A stretch of 64,000 bases of DNA, from NCBI RefSeq assembly GCF_016650635.1, contig NZ_JAEKFI010000003.1, forward strand, positions 992,001 to 1,056,000. The letters run 5' to 3'. The notes beneath the pieces are model-generated. The model did no database searches, was not told the DNA's origin, and worked only from the letters and a program-made list of their open reading frames with translations. The translations under genes were made by a program, and so were the position numbers. Below are positions 9,070 to 18,315 of this stretch, piece by piece. Source of the DNA: Pseudomonas sp. TH43. GTDB taxonomy: Bacteria; Pseudomonadota; Gammaproteobacteria; Pseudomonadales; Pseudomonadaceae. How positions within the stretch are numbered: position 1 is the first letter of the stretch; every line of letters starts with the position of its first letter.

Positions 9070-11700
9070 TTAGCCGGTATTGCGCAAACCGGCGGCAATC
9101 CCCGCCACAGACACCAGCAACGCTTGTTCCACCGGACTGCCCTGCTCGACTTCCTGCTGCCGCGAACGCGCCAGCAACTCGGCCTGCAATAGATGCAGCG
9201 GGTCGAGGTAGGTGTTGCGCAAACGGATGAATTCAAGGGTGTCCGGGCTATGTGCCAGCAGCTGCGACTGGCCGGTCAGGCCGAGTACCACCGCGCACGC
9301 CTGCGACAATAGGTCGCGTAACTGCGCGCCCAACGGCAGCAAGTCCGGCTCGACCAGACGCTGATCGTAGGACAGCGCAATGTCGGCGTCAGCCTTGGCC
9401 AGGACCATTTCGAGCATGTCGATGCGCGTGCGGAAGAACGGCCATTGCTCGCGCATCTGTCCGAGCAATTCGCCCTCGCCGCGCTCCAGCGCTTTGCTCA
9501 ACGCCGATTCCCAGCCAAGCCAGGCCGGCAGCATCAGCCGCGTTTGCGTCCAGCCGAAGATCCATGGGATCGCCCGCAGGCTTTCAATGCCGCCCGCTCG
9601 ACGTTTGGCCGGACGACTGCCGAGCGGCAAGCGCCCCAACTCCTGCTCGGGTGTGGACTGACGGAAATACTCGACGAATTGCGGATTCTCGCGCACGACC
9701 TGGCGATAAGCGCTGACACCGTCGGCCGCCAATTCGTCCATCAGATGACGCCATTCGGGGGTTGGCGGCGGCGGGGGCAGCAGTGTCGCTTCGAGCACCG
9801 CGGCCAGATACAGATTGAGGTTTTGCTCGGCGATGTCCGGCAGACCGAATTTGAACCGAATCATTTCCCCCTGCTCAGTGGTGCGGAAACGCCCCGCCAC
9901 CGACCCCGGTGGCTGCGACAGAATCGCCGCGTGCGCCGGGCCACCGCCACGGCCCACGGTGCCACCGCGACCGTGAAAAAGCAGCAATTCGACTTGTTGC
10001 TCGCGGCAGATTTCCACCAGCCGTTCCTGCGCACGGTATTGGGCCCAGGCCGCTGCGGTGGTGCCAGCATCCTTGGCCGAGTCGGAATAACCGATCATCA
10101 CTTCCTGCGGGCCTTGCAGGCGCGCGCGATAACCCGGCAGCAGCAACAGACGCTCCATCACCGGCCCGGCATTGTCCAGGTCAGCGAGGGTTTCGAACAG
10201 CGGCACCACACGCATCGGCCGCAGCACGCCGGACTCTTTGAGCAGCAACTGCACGGCGAGGACGTCGGAAGCGGCGCCGGCCATGGAGATCACATAGGAG
10301 CCGAGCGAAGCGCCCGGTGCGGCGGCGATTTCCTTGCAGGTATTGAGCACTTCAGCAGTATCGGCGGACGGCTTGAAATGCGCTGGCAGCAACGGCCGAC
10401 GATTATTCAGTTCTTGCGTCAGGAAGGTGATGCGCTGCTCTTCGTCCCAATCTTCATAACGACCGAGGCCGAGGTAATCGGTGATTTCAGTCATCGCCGA
10501 AGTGTGCCGCGACGAATCCTGGCGCACGTCGAGGCGCACCAGGAACAGGCCGAAGGTCACCGCCCGGCGCAGGCAATCGAGCAACGGGCCGTCAGCAATC
10601 ACGCCCATGCCGCATTCGTGCAGCGAGTTGAAACACAGCTCCAGCGGATCGAGCAAATCACGATTGTTGTGCAATACATCAGCCGGTGCCGGGGTATTCG
10701 CCGTCAGCGAGGCATGCGCCCAGTTACGCGTCGCACGCAGGCGTTCGCGCAATTGTTTGAGTACCGCCCGATAGGGTTCCGCGCTGTCGCCAGCCTTGGC
10801 TTTCAGGGCATCGCTGGCTTGTTGCATCGACAGTTCGGCAGCGAGGTGATCGACATCGCGCAGATACAGATCAGCCGCCATCCAGCGCGCCAACAGCAAC
10901 ACTTCGCGGGTCACTGCCGCGGTAACGTTGGGGTTACCGTCACGGTCGCCGCCCATCCACGACGCGAAGCGGATCGGCGCCGCTTCCAATGGCAGACGCA
11001 GGCCGGTCGCTTCAAACAAGGCCTTGTCGGCCTTGCGCATATGGTTGGGAATCGCTTGCCACAGCGAGTGTTCGATGACCGCGAAACCCCATTTGGCCTC
11101 GTCAACGGGCGTCGGCCGAGTACGGCGAATTTCTTCGGTGTGCCAGGCTTCAGCGATCAATCTTTGTAGGGTGTTTTGAATCTGTTCGCGCTCGGCCGAG
11201 GTCAGATCGCGATGATCCTGAGCGGCGAGTTGCGCGGCAATTGCGTCGTACTTCTGGATCAGCGTGCGCCGCGCCACTTCGGTCGGGTGCGCGGTCAGTA
11301 CCAATTCGATTTCCAGCCGCGCCAGTTGCCGGGCCAGCGACTCGGCGCTGTGGCCTTCGTTGCGCAGACGTGCAAGCAATTCAGGCAATACGCGGGACTC
11401 GAACGGTGCGGGCTGCGACTCTTCGCGACGATGAATCAGCTGATACTGCTCGGCGATGTTCGCCAGATTGAGAAACTGGTTGAACGCCCGCGCCACCGGG
11501 AGCAATTCGTCTTCGCTCAATTGATTGAGGCTGGCGCTCAGTTCAGCGTCCATCGAGCCGCGGCGATCAGCCTTGGCGCCCTTGCGGATCTGCTCGATCT
11601 TGTCGAGAAAGGCCTCGCCGTACTGGTCTCGAATGGTGTTGCCCAACAGCTCTCCGAGCAGGTGAACGTCTTCGCGCAAGCGTGCATCAATATCGGTCAT
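9070..11700 (-). CDS. ppc: Phosphoenolpyruvate carboxylase
   Basis: Anaplerotic enzyme: PEP + bicarbonate to oxaloacetate + Pi. The 876-aa product carries [14 protein letters not shown] (catalytic His), [15 protein letters not shown], the hallmark [16 protein letters not shown], the segment [19 protein letters not shown], and the C-terminal GLRNTG. Start at 11700 ([20 protein letters not shown]) was chosen over the upstream ATG at 11976 because the extra 92 residues are out of family and the length then fits Pseudomonas Ppc (about 878 aa). Divergent from the small gene at 11915. Confidence 0.97.
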   Translation of the reverse strand: MTDIDARLREDVHLLGELLGNTIRDQYGEAFLDKIEQIRKGAKADRRGSMDAELSASLNQLSEDELLPVARAFNQFLNLANIAEQYQLIHRREESQPAPFESRVLPELLARLRNEGHSAESLARQLARLEIELVLTAHPTEVARRTLIQKYDAIAAQLAAQDHRDLTSAEREQIQNTLQRLIAEAWHTEEIRRTRPTPVDEAKWGFAVIEHSLWQAIPNHMRKADKALFEATGLRLPLEAAPIRFASWMGGDRDGNPNVTAAVTREVLLLARWMAADLYLRDVDHLAAELSMQQASDALKAKAGDSAEPYRAVLKQLRERLRATRNWAHASLTANTPAPADVLHNNRDLLDPLELCFNSLHECGMGVIADGPLLDCLRRAVTFGLFLVRLDVRQDSSRHTSAMTEITDYLGLGRYEDWDEEQRITFLTQELNNRRPLLPAHFKPSADTAEVLNTCKEIAAAPGASLGSYVISMAGAASDVLAVQLLLKESGVLRPMRVVPLFETLADLDNAGPVMERLLLLPGYRARLQGPQEVMIGYSDSAKDAGTTAAAWAQYRAQERLVEICREQQVELLLFHGRGGTVGRGGGPAHAAILSQPPGSVAGRFRTTEQGEMIRFKFGLPDIAEQNLNLYLAAVLEATLLPPPPPTPEWRHLMDELAADGVSAYRQVVRENPQFVEYFRQSTPEQELGRLPLGSRPAKRRAGGIESLRAIPWIFGWTQTRLMLPAWLGWESALSKALERGEGELLGQMREQWPFFRTRIDMLEMVLAKADADIALSYDQRLVEPDLLPLGAQLRDLLSQACAVVLGLTGQSQLLAHSPDTLEFIRLRNTYLDPLHLLQAELLARSRQQEVEQGSPVEQALLVSVAGIAAGLRNTG

Positions 11701-11914
11701 CAGCAGTTCTCCAGCAGTAATCCGGACGGCTTTGGAAACAAGTGCGTGGGCTAGAGAGTGCCGTTCCAGAACGCTTCTTACAAGCAGGCGACGAAGGGAC
11801 TTTAAACCTTGTGGCCGAAAGCTAGTCTCAACAGTAAGCCGTACAACGGCTTGCCGCCGGCCCCGGCGGACACTCACCCAAGCCTGCCACCCGCAGGTGC
11901 GACATGAGGTCATC

Positions 11915-12259
11915 ATGAAAATCCGTGAACTCGCCCAGCATTGGGAAGAAAACGCCAAAGGTCGCCTGACCGACACTGGCTACACGATTCATCTGGACGT
12001 CGAGGCCGCTGCGCGCCTGGCGGCGATTGCCGAAATGTACCCGAAACGGCATGCCGAAGAATTGCTCGGCGAGTTGATCGGCGCTGCGCTTGAGGAATTC
12101 GAAGCGAGCCTGCCGTATGTGAAGGGCTCGACCGTGGTGGCGACCGATGAGGAAGGTGATCCGTTGTATGAAGACGTTGGGCCTACGCCAAGGTTTCTGG
12201 CGTTGTCGCGACGGCATTTGCAGGACCTTTCGGCTGCTGCCGGCAAGCAAAAACACTGA
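11915..12259 (+). CDS. Small protein annotated in Pseudomonas as pilin assembly protein
   Basis: A 114-aa cytoplasmic protein: [20 protein letters not shown], then an RHH-like helical stretch ([20 protein letters not shown] and [20 protein letters not shown]), ending in [20 protein letters not shown]. Orthologues sit beside ppc in Pseudomonas and some carry the label 'pilin assembly protein', a label with little support that I know of. Start at 11915 chosen because the sequence before it lacks codon bias; GAGGT lies 6-10 nt upstream. No pilus genes are nearby. Confidence 0.75.
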   Translation: MKIRELAQHWEENAKGRLTDTGYTIHLDVEAAARLAAIAEMYPKRHAEELLGELIGAALEEFEASLPYVKGSTVVATDEEGDPLYEDVGPTPRFLALSRRHLQDLSAAAGKQKH

Positions 12260-12277
12260 CACAACCTAGTCCAAAAC

Positions 12278-12367
12278 TGTGGGAGCGAGCCTGCTCGCGA
12301 AAGCGGTATATCAGTCGACATTGATGGTGACTGGCACACCGCATTCGCGAGCAGGCTCGCTCCCACA
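12278..12367. repeat. REPIN: inverted pair of REP sequences
   Basis: TGTGGGAGCGAGCCTGCTCG at 12278 and its reverse complement ending at 12367 flank a spacer of about 45 nt. Same family as 2821 and 7265, but with outward-facing core order. It occupies the first part of the 378-bp gap before the lipoprotein gene at 12638. Confidence 0.85.
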
Positions 12368-12507
12368 TTGATTGTATTTCTGCCTTAAAATCGACGTATT
12401 TTCGATATTGGAAACACCCGCGCGTACCGCTTTATCCTGCCAAAGTTCCCGCCTTAGAGCCTTGTCCATTCAGTCAAAAAAAAATTTGGCGATAGGCCAT
12501 CTTTTCT

Positions 12508-12535
12508 GAACTTTTGAAAAATCCCTCCGGTCGGA
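12508..12535 (+). promoter_or_regulatory. AlgU (sigma-E)-like promoter for the lipoprotein pair
   Basis: GAACTT at 12508-12513, 17-nt spacer, TCGGA at 12531-12535, against the AlgU consensus GAACTT-N16/17-TCTGA. It lies about 100 nt before the lipoprotein start at 12638. P. aeruginosa lptF, the apparent orthologue of the second gene here, is known to be AlgU-dependent. One mismatch in the -10 element; inferred. Confidence 0.5.
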
Positions 12536-12637
12536 AGCTGTAACCACGCCTGGAACGAGCGTTTCAAAAACGCGCTTTCACACGACGCTTGCGGCTCCTC
12601 GACCAGGATGGATTTAGATGTTCTTAGGAGATGCCTA

Positions 12638-13042
12638 ATGGAGTTGAAGACCATGAAAAACCAAACCTCGTTCTCCCACCTGCGCGGTCTGAAACTGGCG
12701 GCTCTGGCCATCGGCACCAGCTTCGTACTGGCCGGTTGTGCCGGCAACCCACCGACCGAGCAATACGCCGTGACTCAATCGGCCGTGAACAGCGCCGTCA
12801 GCGCTGGCGGTACCGAGTTTGCCGCGGTTGAGATGAAGCAAGCGCAGGACAAACTGAAACAAGCCGAAATCGCCATGCACGACAAGAAGTATGACGACGC
12901 CCGCCGCCTGTCCGAGCAAGCTGAATGGGACGCTCGTGTAGCGGAACGCAAGGCTCAGGCAGCCAAGGCCGAACTGGCTGTGAAGGATTCCCAGAAAGGT
13001 GTTCAGGAACTGCGTCAGGAAAGTCAGCGCCCAGTGCAGTAA
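12638..13042 (+). CDS. DUF4398 lipoprotein
   Basis: A 134-aa outer-envelope lipoprotein. The signal peptide has a basic N-region and a hydrophobic core ending in LAGC (Cys34). The mature part is an alpha-helical, Ala/Lys/Gln-rich domain (AAVEMKQAQDKLKQAEIAMH, DDARRLSEQAEWDARVAERK) typical of DUF4398. AGGAG at 12626-12630, 7 nt before the ATG at 12638, decides the start; a second ATG at 12653 is possible. Placed 54 nt before the OmpA-family gene, with which it shares the AlgU-like promoter. Probably a cell-envelope stress protein (compare PA3691). Confidence 0.85.
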   Translation: MELKTMKNQTSFSHLRGLKLAALAIGTSFVLAGCAGNPPTEQYAVTQSAVNSAVSAGGTEFAAVEMKQAQDKLKQAEIAMHDKKYDDARRLSEQAEWDARVAERKAQAAKAELAVKDSQKGVQELRQESQRPVQ

Positions 13043-13096
13043 GCGCGCATCCCGACCGCAAAGCTGAAACTTTATCGATAGAAAGGACGACAAATT

Positions 13097-13885
13097 ATGC
13101 GTAAGCAACTGATGATCCCCGCTCTCCTGGCCGCAAGCGTTGCCCTGGCTGCCTGCTCCACTCCGCCTAACCCGAATCTGGAACAGGCACGCACCAACTA
13201 CGCCGGCCTGCAAGCCAACCCGCAGGCGAGCAAAGTCGCCGCGCTGGAAACCAAAGACGCCAGCGATTATCTGGACAAAGCCGACAAGGCTTACCTGGAC
13301 AAGCAAGACGCGTCCAAGGTTGACCAACTGGCGTACCTGACCAACCAGCGCGTGGAAGTGGCCAAGCAGACCATCGCCCTGCGCACCGCTGAAAACAACC
13401 TGAAGAACGCTGCAGCCCAACGTGCCCAGGCACGTCTGGATGCCCGTGATCAGCAGATCAAACAGCTGCAAAGCAGCCTGAACGCCAAGCAGACCGATCG
13501 CGGTACGCTGGTGACTTTTGGTGACGTACTGTTCGCCACCAACAAGGCTGACCTGAAATCCAGCGGTCTGGTCAACATCAACAAACTGGCGCAGTTCCTT
13601 CAGGAAAACCCTGATCGCAAAGTGATCGTCGAGGGTTACACCGACAGCACTGGCGCGGCCAACTACAACCAGTCGCTGTCCGAGCGTCGTGCGACCTCGG
13701 TACAGGTTGCATTGATCAAGATGGGTGTCGATCCATCGCGCATCGTGGTTCAGGGTTATGGCAAGGAATACCCGGTTGCCGATAATGGCAGCGTTTCCGG
13801 CCGTGCAATGAACCGTCGTGTGGAAGTGACCATTTCCAACGACAACCAGCCAGTGATGCCACGTTCGGCTGTCAGCTCGAACTAA
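13097..13885 (+). CDS. lptF: OmpA-family outer-membrane lipoprotein (LptF-like)
   Basis: A 262-aa lipoprotein with signal peptide ending LAAC (Cys20), a DUF4398-like helical N-terminal half (residues about 25-130, with EVAKQTIALRTAENNLKNAA) and a C-terminal OmpA peptidoglycan-binding domain (about 140-250). That domain shows FGDVLFATNKADLKSSG, VIVEGYTDSTGAANYNQSLS and GRAMNRRVEVTI. It tethers the outer membrane to peptidoglycan. Strong terminator follows at 13903. P. aeruginosa LptF (PA3692) has the same length, context and AlgU link; the symbol is given on that basis. Confidence 0.85.
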   Translation: MRKQLMIPALLAASVALAACSTPPNPNLEQARTNYAGLQANPQASKVAALETKDASDYLDKADKAYLDKQDASKVDQLAYLTNQRVEVAKQTIALRTAENNLKNAAAQRAQARLDARDQQIKQLQSSLNAKQTDRGTLVTFGDVLFATNKADLKSSGLVNINKLAQFLQENPDRKVIVEGYTDSTGAANYNQSLSERRATSVQVALIKMGVDPSRIVVQGYGKEYPVADNGSVSGRAMNRRVEVTISNDNQPVMPRSAVSSN

Positions 13886-13902
13886 GCGCCCTGCTGTAAC
13901 GC

Positions 13903-13939
13903 AAAAGCCCCGCCTGATTTGATCAGGCGGGGCTTTTTT
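13903..13939 (+). terminator. Rho-independent terminator after the OmpA-family gene
   Basis: AGCCCCGCCTGAT and ATCAGGCGGGGCT form a 13-bp stem with a 2-3 nt loop, followed by TTTTT, 17 nt after the stop codon. Confidence 0.93.
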
Positions 13940-13957
13940 GTGGGGCTGAAATCGCGG

Positions 13958-14104
13958 CCCCTCACCCCAGCCCTCTCCCGAGGGAGAGGGAGCCGATTTG
14001 TGGTGCTTTCAGAATTTGTGTTCGACTCGGTGGATCAGATCGGCGTAACTCGAAACACACCTCGGTCAGTCCCCTCTCCCTCTGGGAGAGGGTTAGGGTG
14101 AGGG
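13958..14104. repeat. Inverted pair of a 'CCCTCTCCC' palindromic repeat
   Basis: CCTCACCCCAGCCCTCTCCC, continuing through a GAGGGAGAGGG palindrome, and its inverted partner (CCCTCTCCCTCTGGGAGAGG, then GTTAGGGTGAGGG) enclose about 80 nt. Similar pairs lie at 21128-21329 and 60620-60735. This is a second extragenic palindrome family, distinct from the REP core. Confidence 0.75.
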
Positions 14105-14118
14105 CTGAACCTGCAGAA

Positions 14119-14448
14119 TCACTCTTGCAGCTTCTGCGGGGTCTCTTCGCCCATGCAGCGCACGGCTTTTTTCTGTGCGTTGATCAGCACGCCGGTCAGG
14201 CCTTTCTGTTCGGTGTCGAACAACACCAGCACGCCATCGATGCACTGCGCCACTTGCGGCGCCGGGTCCAGCGAGACTTTGTAGTCCTCGCCCGGCACGG
14301 TTTTGAGCATGGTGAATTCGTTGAGCAGCAACGCATCCTCGGGTTTGGCGAAGTGCAGATAACCGTAGTACCACAGCGCCCCGACGGTGCCGAGGATGCT
14401 GCAGATACCGGTAATGATCAGCGGGATGGCGTTACGTTCTTCACTCAT
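14119..14448 (-). CDS. Small membrane-anchored hypothetical protein
   Basis: A 109-aa protein with one N-terminal membrane helix (residues about 8-30, IPLIITGICSILGTVGALWY) and a periplasmic domain with two cysteines (VAQCIDGVLVLF and AVRCMGEE) that could form a disulfide. No family recognised. Its start overlaps the stop of the alpha/beta hydrolase gene by 4 nt (ATGA), so they are translationally coupled. Confidence 0.75.
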   Translation of the reverse strand: MSEERNAIPLIITGICSILGTVGALWYYGYLHFAKPEDALLLNEFTMLKTVPGEDYKVSLDPAPQVAQCIDGVLVLFDTEQKGLTGVLINAQKKAVRCMGEETPQKLQE

Positions 14449-15350
14449 TGCGGACTCTCATCTTCAGAATTCGGAGGTGTCGGGTAATTGGGGATTTCGC
14501 CGAGCCGGCGCAGGCCGTTGAAGTGCTCGGGATCGTCGAGATAGCGCAGCATTACCTGGCGCCACACCGGATCGCCAAAAGTCTGCACGTGGCCGCCACG
14601 GGTCAATTGCAACACACGCGGTGGCGGCGCAGCTTGATACAAGCGGATGCCGTTGGAAAGCGGCACCAGCGGATCGTCGATGCTGTGGAAGATCAGTTTT
14701 GGCACGCCGTTGAGCTGTGGCATCGAGTTGATTGCGCTGTCGCCATCCGGCACCAGCCACGACAGCGGCACCTGAAATGGCCAGGTCAGCCATGAGGTGC
14801 TCAGCGCGTATTGACCGACGCTGCGGTAGCTGGCGGGGACGCCGTCGAGCACCAGCGCTTTCAGCTGTTTCTGCCGTTCGGGATGCTGCACCAGCCAATG
14901 CACCGCCATCGAACCGCCAAGGCTCTGACCGAGCAGCACCAACGGCTTGCCCTTGACCTCGGGCGCCTTGTCGAGCCAGGCGAACGCGGCGTCGATGTCC
15001 TGATAAATCGCCGGCAAGCTCGGCTCGCCCTCGGACAAGCCGTAACCGCGATAGTCCACCAGCAGCACTTGATAGCCGTTTTTCGGCAACCACCAACTGC
15101 CACCGAGGTGCATTGGCAGATTGCCGCCGTTACCGTGCAGGTGCAGTACTGTGCCTTTGACCTCAACGCCGGGTTTGGCCGGCAGCCACCAGGCGTTGAG
15201 CTTCAGGCCATCAGCCGTGACCAGGGTGACGGTACGGTATTCGAGTTTGGCCTTTTCCGGGGTGAAGGTCTGACCCGGCTCGGGATAGAACAATAGAGAA
15301 CTGCAACCGCCGAGGGTCAGGAGCAGGCAGAAGATGCCGAGGATTCTCAT
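14445..15350 (-). CDS. Lipoprotein alpha/beta hydrolase
   Basis: A 301-aa predicted serine hydrolase anchored as a lipoprotein (signal peptide ending LGGC, Cys16). Alpha/beta-hydrolase features: oxyanion segment VLHLHGNGGNLPMHLGG, VDYRGYGLSEGEPS, nucleophile elbow GQSLGG (about residues 142-147), acid-containing IFHSIDDPLVPL and late GGHVQTF (catalytic His). This matches BEM46/YfhR-type hydrolases. Substrate unknown. First gene of a two-gene operon with the small membrane protein. Confidence 0.88.
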   Translation of the reverse strand: MRILGIFCLLLTLGGCSSLLFYPEPGQTFTPEKAKLEYRTVTLVTADGLKLNAWWLPAKPGVEVKGTVLHLHGNGGNLPMHLGGSWWLPKNGYQVLLVDYRGYGLSEGEPSLPAIYQDIDAAFAWLDKAPEVKGKPLVLLGQSLGGSMAVHWLVQHPERQKQLKALVLDGVPASYRSVGQYALSTSWLTWPFQVPLSWLVPDGDSAINSMPQLNGVPKLIFHSIDDPLVPLSNGIRLYQAAPPPRVLQLTRGGHVQTFGDPVWRQVMLRYLDDPEHFNGLRRLGEIPNYPTPPNSEDESPQ

Positions 15351-15394
15351 CCGGTGAAACCTCGCAAAAATTCAGGTTGGAATTCAGAACAAAC

Positions 15395-15486
15395 CTGTAG
15401 GAGTGAGCCTGCTCGCGATAGCGGTGTGTCAGTCGATATACATGTTGATTGACACACCGCTATCGCGAGCAGGCTCACTCCTACAG
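15395..15486. repeat. REPIN: inverted pair with long arms
   Basis: Arms of about 38 nt begin CTGTAGGAGTGAGCCTGCTC and end CTGACACACC-type sequence; the reverse complement returns at 15449-15486. A near-identical element is at 63666-63756. Confidence 0.88.
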
Positions 15487-15501
15487 GGGATTTATTGTGA
15501 T

Positions 15502-16779
15502 CTAAAGGATGTTGGAGTAATCCGCTTCGATCCGGTCCAGGCTCAGGTGATTGAGGAAGTTGGAGAAGCACATCCACGCCGACAACGCATTCAAATCGCG
15601 GAACTGATCCGGCAGATATTTCGGCGGCACCACCAGCCCTTCATCCACCAACTGACGCAACGTGCGCATGTCTTCCAGAGTGGTCTTGCCGCAGAACAAC
15701 AGCGGGATCTGCTCAAGTTTGCCCTTACGCACAGCCAACTGAATGTAGTTGTAAACCATGATAAAGCCCTTGAGATAGGACAAGTCTTTGGTAAATGGCA
15801 GCCCCGTCGGCGTCGATCCACGGAAAACCCGGCTGGCGTTGCCGTAGCTTTCCGCCATCTCAAAGCCCTGCTCGCGGAAGAACTCGAACACCTGCAGGAA
15901 GTCGGCGCCCTCCTCTACCATATGAATGGCGCGAGTGCGGTTGGTCAGTTTGCGCAGGCGACTCGGATAGGAGGCGAAGGTAATGATTTCCATGAGGATC
16001 GCCAGACCTTCCTGGGTCACCGTCGACGACGGCGGGCCTTTGGAGAGAAAGGTGCAGATCGGCTGGTTCAAACCGTTGAGCGTGGTGCCAACGTGCACCA
16101 GCCCCTCATGAACTTCCAGTGCGCGCACGTCGCGGTCGTTGAACATCGCGTCGGTGCGGATCTTGATGTAGTCAGCACCCGCCGCCGCGTCGGCAACGAT
16201 GCCGTCGGACTCGAATACGCGGATGGTTTCCTCGGCCTCGCCGAACACCTTGTTCAGGCGGGTTTGCAGCAGATGCACGGCGTCTTTGGCGGTGAGGGTT
16301 TTCGGCTCATCCTTCAAGTCGCCTCGACCGTCGATGTTGTTCAGGTAGTCGGACATCATCAGGCCGAGGTCGGCCAGGGTCGGATCACCGGCGTGAAACG
16401 CGTCGGACGCAGCGCCGTACAGTTCTTGCGAGATCAGGCCGAAATCCTCGGTGCCGCGCGCTTCGAGCATGCGCACGACCATGCGGTATTCCTTGCACAT
16501 GCGCCGCATGATCTGCCCGACCGGGTTGAACTGGCCGAGCTGACGGGTGATGTCGCGCTCGATGTTCTGGAATTCCAGTTTGACCTTGCTTGAATCGAAA
16601 CTCAGTGGGCGATTGAGGTAGTAGTCGCGATCCACTGCCGGCATTTCCTTGCCTTTGGCCTTGAGAAAGCCCTTGCGGATGTTCTCGTCCCACTTGACCG
16701 CGTCGAGCACACGGATCGGCGTCTGCGCCAGCACAATGCGGTCGGACAACATGCGTATCGTCTGCTGGTAATCGTCCAC
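15502..16779 (-). CDS. DUF1704 / 'QEGLA motif' protein, putative metallopeptidase
   Basis: A 425-aa cytoplasmic protein usually annotated 'flavohemoglobin expression-modulating QEGLA motif protein'. The eponymous motif reads TQEGLAILMEIITF. About 40 residues earlier is ALEVHEGLVHVGTTLNG, an H-E-x-x-x-H zinc-binding pattern; the human DUF1704 relative MATCAP uses such a motif as a tyrosine carboxypeptidase. A metallopeptidase activity is therefore a reasonable inference, while the bacterial substrate is unknown. It is 33 nt downstream of the lipoprotein gene on the same strand. Confidence 0.85.
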   Translation of the reverse strand: MDDYQQTIRMLSDRIVLAQTPIRVLDAVKWDENIRKGFLKAKGKEMPAVDRDYYLNRPLSFDSSKVKLEFQNIERDITRQLGQFNPVGQIMRRMCKEYRMVVRMLEARGTEDFGLISQELYGAASDAFHAGDPTLADLGLMMSDYLNNIDGRGDLKDEPKTLTAKDAVHLLQTRLNKVFGEAEETIRVFESDGIVADAAAGADYIKIRTDAMFNDRDVRALEVHEGLVHVGTTLNGLNQPICTFLSKGPPSSTVTQEGLAILMEIITFASYPSRLRKLTNRTRAIHMVEEGADFLQVFEFFREQGFEMAESYGNASRVFRGSTPTGLPFTKDLSYLKGFIMVYNYIQLAVRKGKLEQIPLLFCGKTTLEDMRTLRQLVDEGLVVPPKYLPDQFRDLNALSAWMCFSNFLNHLSLDRIEADYSNIL

Positions 16780-16812
16780 CCGAAACTCCTGTAGAAAACG
16801 TGACGCACTGAA

Positions 16813-17367
16813 TTATTTGGCGCGGGCCTGACGCTGGTAGCGCGCGGCTTCGACGAATACATCGGAATTGGCCGGATCGTCGAGGTAGGCAAAGACCTTG
16901 TCGAGCTGGCTGTCGACCTCAACGCCGTCGCCATCGTCAGTCTGGAAGGCCTGACCGTCCAGGGCTTTTTGCTTGATCGCTTGATTGATCTGTTCCAGAT
17001 CGAGGTTGTAGACGACCAATTCGTGTTTATCGGTGAGCTCGAACCCGGCGATGGTGAAGTGGCCGCCATAGCGCGCCGGGACTTTCGCCGACAGATACCA
17101 GCGACTGCCGTGGCGCGACACGGTGAAGGGATACGCTTCGCGCTCCTGAGGCTTGGCCTTGAAGTACGTGACGGCCTGATAACGGTCGTTGCCAAGCCGG
17201 CTCAGCTCAAGGTTCATTGGTTCGCCCCAGGCATTGGTGCTCGACCATTTGCCGAGCAAGCCTTTGGGCGCCGGCTCACTGGCGGGCAGCGGCTCCTTGA
17301 AAGTCACCAGACAGCCACTGAGCAGCAGGAACGACAAGGCGATCAGCACGCCACGCCAGGCTTTCAT
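16813..17367 (-). CDS. Hypothetical lipoprotein
   Basis: A 184-aa protein with a lipoprotein signal peptide (LSFLLLSGC, Cys19) and a beta-rich mature domain (LLGKWSSTNAWGEPMNLELS, FTVSRHGSRWYLSAKVPARY), resembling lipocalin-like sheets. I do not recognise a named family; in P. aeruginosa a similar lipoprotein precedes the TetR-lysS block. Probably in the outer membrane. Function unknown. Confidence 0.75.
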   Translation of the reverse strand: MKAWRGVLIALSFLLLSGCLVTFKEPLPASEPAPKGLLGKWSSTNAWGEPMNLELSRLGNDRYQAVTYFKAKPQEREAYPFTVSRHGSRWYLSAKVPARYGGHFTIAGFELTDKHELVVYNLDLEQINQAIKQKALDGQAFQTDDGDGVEVDSQLDKVFAYLDDPANSDVFVEAARYQRQARAK

Positions 17368-17400
17368 TCAATACTCCCTATGAACCTGAAACACTTTCCC

Positions 17401-17487
17401 CTGTAGGAGCTGCCGAAGGCTGCGATCTTTTAATCCTGATCTCTGAAAGCAAGATCAAAAGATCGCAGCCTTCGGCAGCTCCTTCAG
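17401..17487. repeat. Inverted repeat pair of a second REP family
   Basis: TGTAGGAGCTGCCGAAGGCT with GCGATCTTTT, and its reverse complement, enclose about 25 nt. A single copy of the same unit is at 60763-60796. The core differs from the GAGCAGGCTCG family. Confidence 0.85.
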
Positions 17488-17498
17488 GGGGATCGGCG

Positions 17499-18212
17499 TC
17501 AAACGGACGCGAGCACCAGGTGCATGTATCGAGTCAGAATGCCGAGCATGTCTTGTTCGGCCAATGGCTCGGCGTCGTTGAGCAGGCCCTGATATTCCAT
17601 CCGTCCGATAATCGCCGTCAACACCTTGGCATCCTGCTGCGGTTCGCGCGAGCCCAGCACCTGAAATAACTGGCAGGTACCCTGCAACAGAATCTGCTGG
17701 TGCGAGCGCACCAGAATTGCCAGACGCGGGTTGAGCAGTGCCTCCTGACGGAAAGCCTGCTCGGCCATCAAGTGCTCGCGACGGTTAATCAACTGCCGAT
17801 GAACATAGTCGGCCATCAACCGCGCAATGTCGTCAGCCAGCTGAGAGCGCGACTCGGGGCTGCCGTCACCGCTGACCACCATCTCGCGCAGCAGACCTTC
17901 GTTGTTGACCCACAACTTGGCCATGTATTCGGCGCTGCGCTCGACGTACTGAGCGAAGGTATCGGTGAGCAGGTCATCGATGTCCTTGAAGTAATACGTG
18001 GTGGCCGACAGCGGCACACCGGCCTCGGCAGCCACTGCACGATGGCGCACAGCACGCACGCCATCACGCACGACAATGCGCATCGCCGCGTCGAGAATGT
18101 CCTGTCGACGCTGCTCACTGCCCTGTCGGCTGGCCTTGCGGCCCTGGTACTGAACGCTTTCAGCGACCGCAGTGGCGATACCCGCTGCACCTTCTTGAGC
18201 TATTGCACCCAT
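17499..18212 (-). CDS. TetR-family transcriptional regulator
   Basis: A 237-aa regulator. The HTH domain is at about residues 35-80 (EQRRQDILDAAMRIVVRDGV, then HRAVAAEAGVPLSATTYYFK), and the rest is a helical effector domain. Start at 18212 (MGAIAQEGAAGIATAVAESV) matches the N-terminus I recall for the lysS-linked orthologue PA3699; AGGAAG lies upstream. It follows lysS on the same strand but behind a terminator, so it is probably a separate unit. Targets unknown. Confidence 0.85.
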   Translation of the reverse strand: MGAIAQEGAAGIATAVAESVQYQGRKASRQGSEQRRQDILDAAMRIVVRDGVRAVRHRAVAAEAGVPLSATTYYFKDIDDLLTDTFAQYVERSAEYMAKLWVNNEGLLREMVVSGDGSPESRSQLADDIARLMADYVHRQLINRREHLMAEQAFRQEALLNPRLAILVRSHQQILLQGTCQLFQVLGSREPQQDAKVLTAIIGRMEYQGLLNDAEPLAEQDMLGILTRYMHLVLASV

Positions 18213-18275
18213 CACGACAGAACTTCCTCTGCAATCAAAAGTAACCAATTGATACATTTGTACCAGACAGGCAAT

Positions 18276-18304
18276 AAAAAGCCGCCTGTTTTAGGCGGCT
18301 TTTT
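18276..18304 (-). terminator. Rho-independent terminator after lysS
   Basis: AAAAAGCCGCCT and AGGCGGCTTTTT form the stem around a GTTTT loop, with T tracts on both strands, 12 nt past the lysS stop. Confidence 0.92.
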
Positions 18305-18315
18305 AACTGAAACGT

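Noticed and set aside
9445..11169. 574-codon plus-strand frame inside ppc
   Set aside because: Antisense to an unmistakable PEP carboxylase; composition typical of reversed GC-rich genes.
12278..15486. Possible CRISPR-like array from repeated palindromes
   Set aside because: Copies are few, irregularly spaced, inverted in pairs and lie between genes; these are REPINs, and no cas gene is present.
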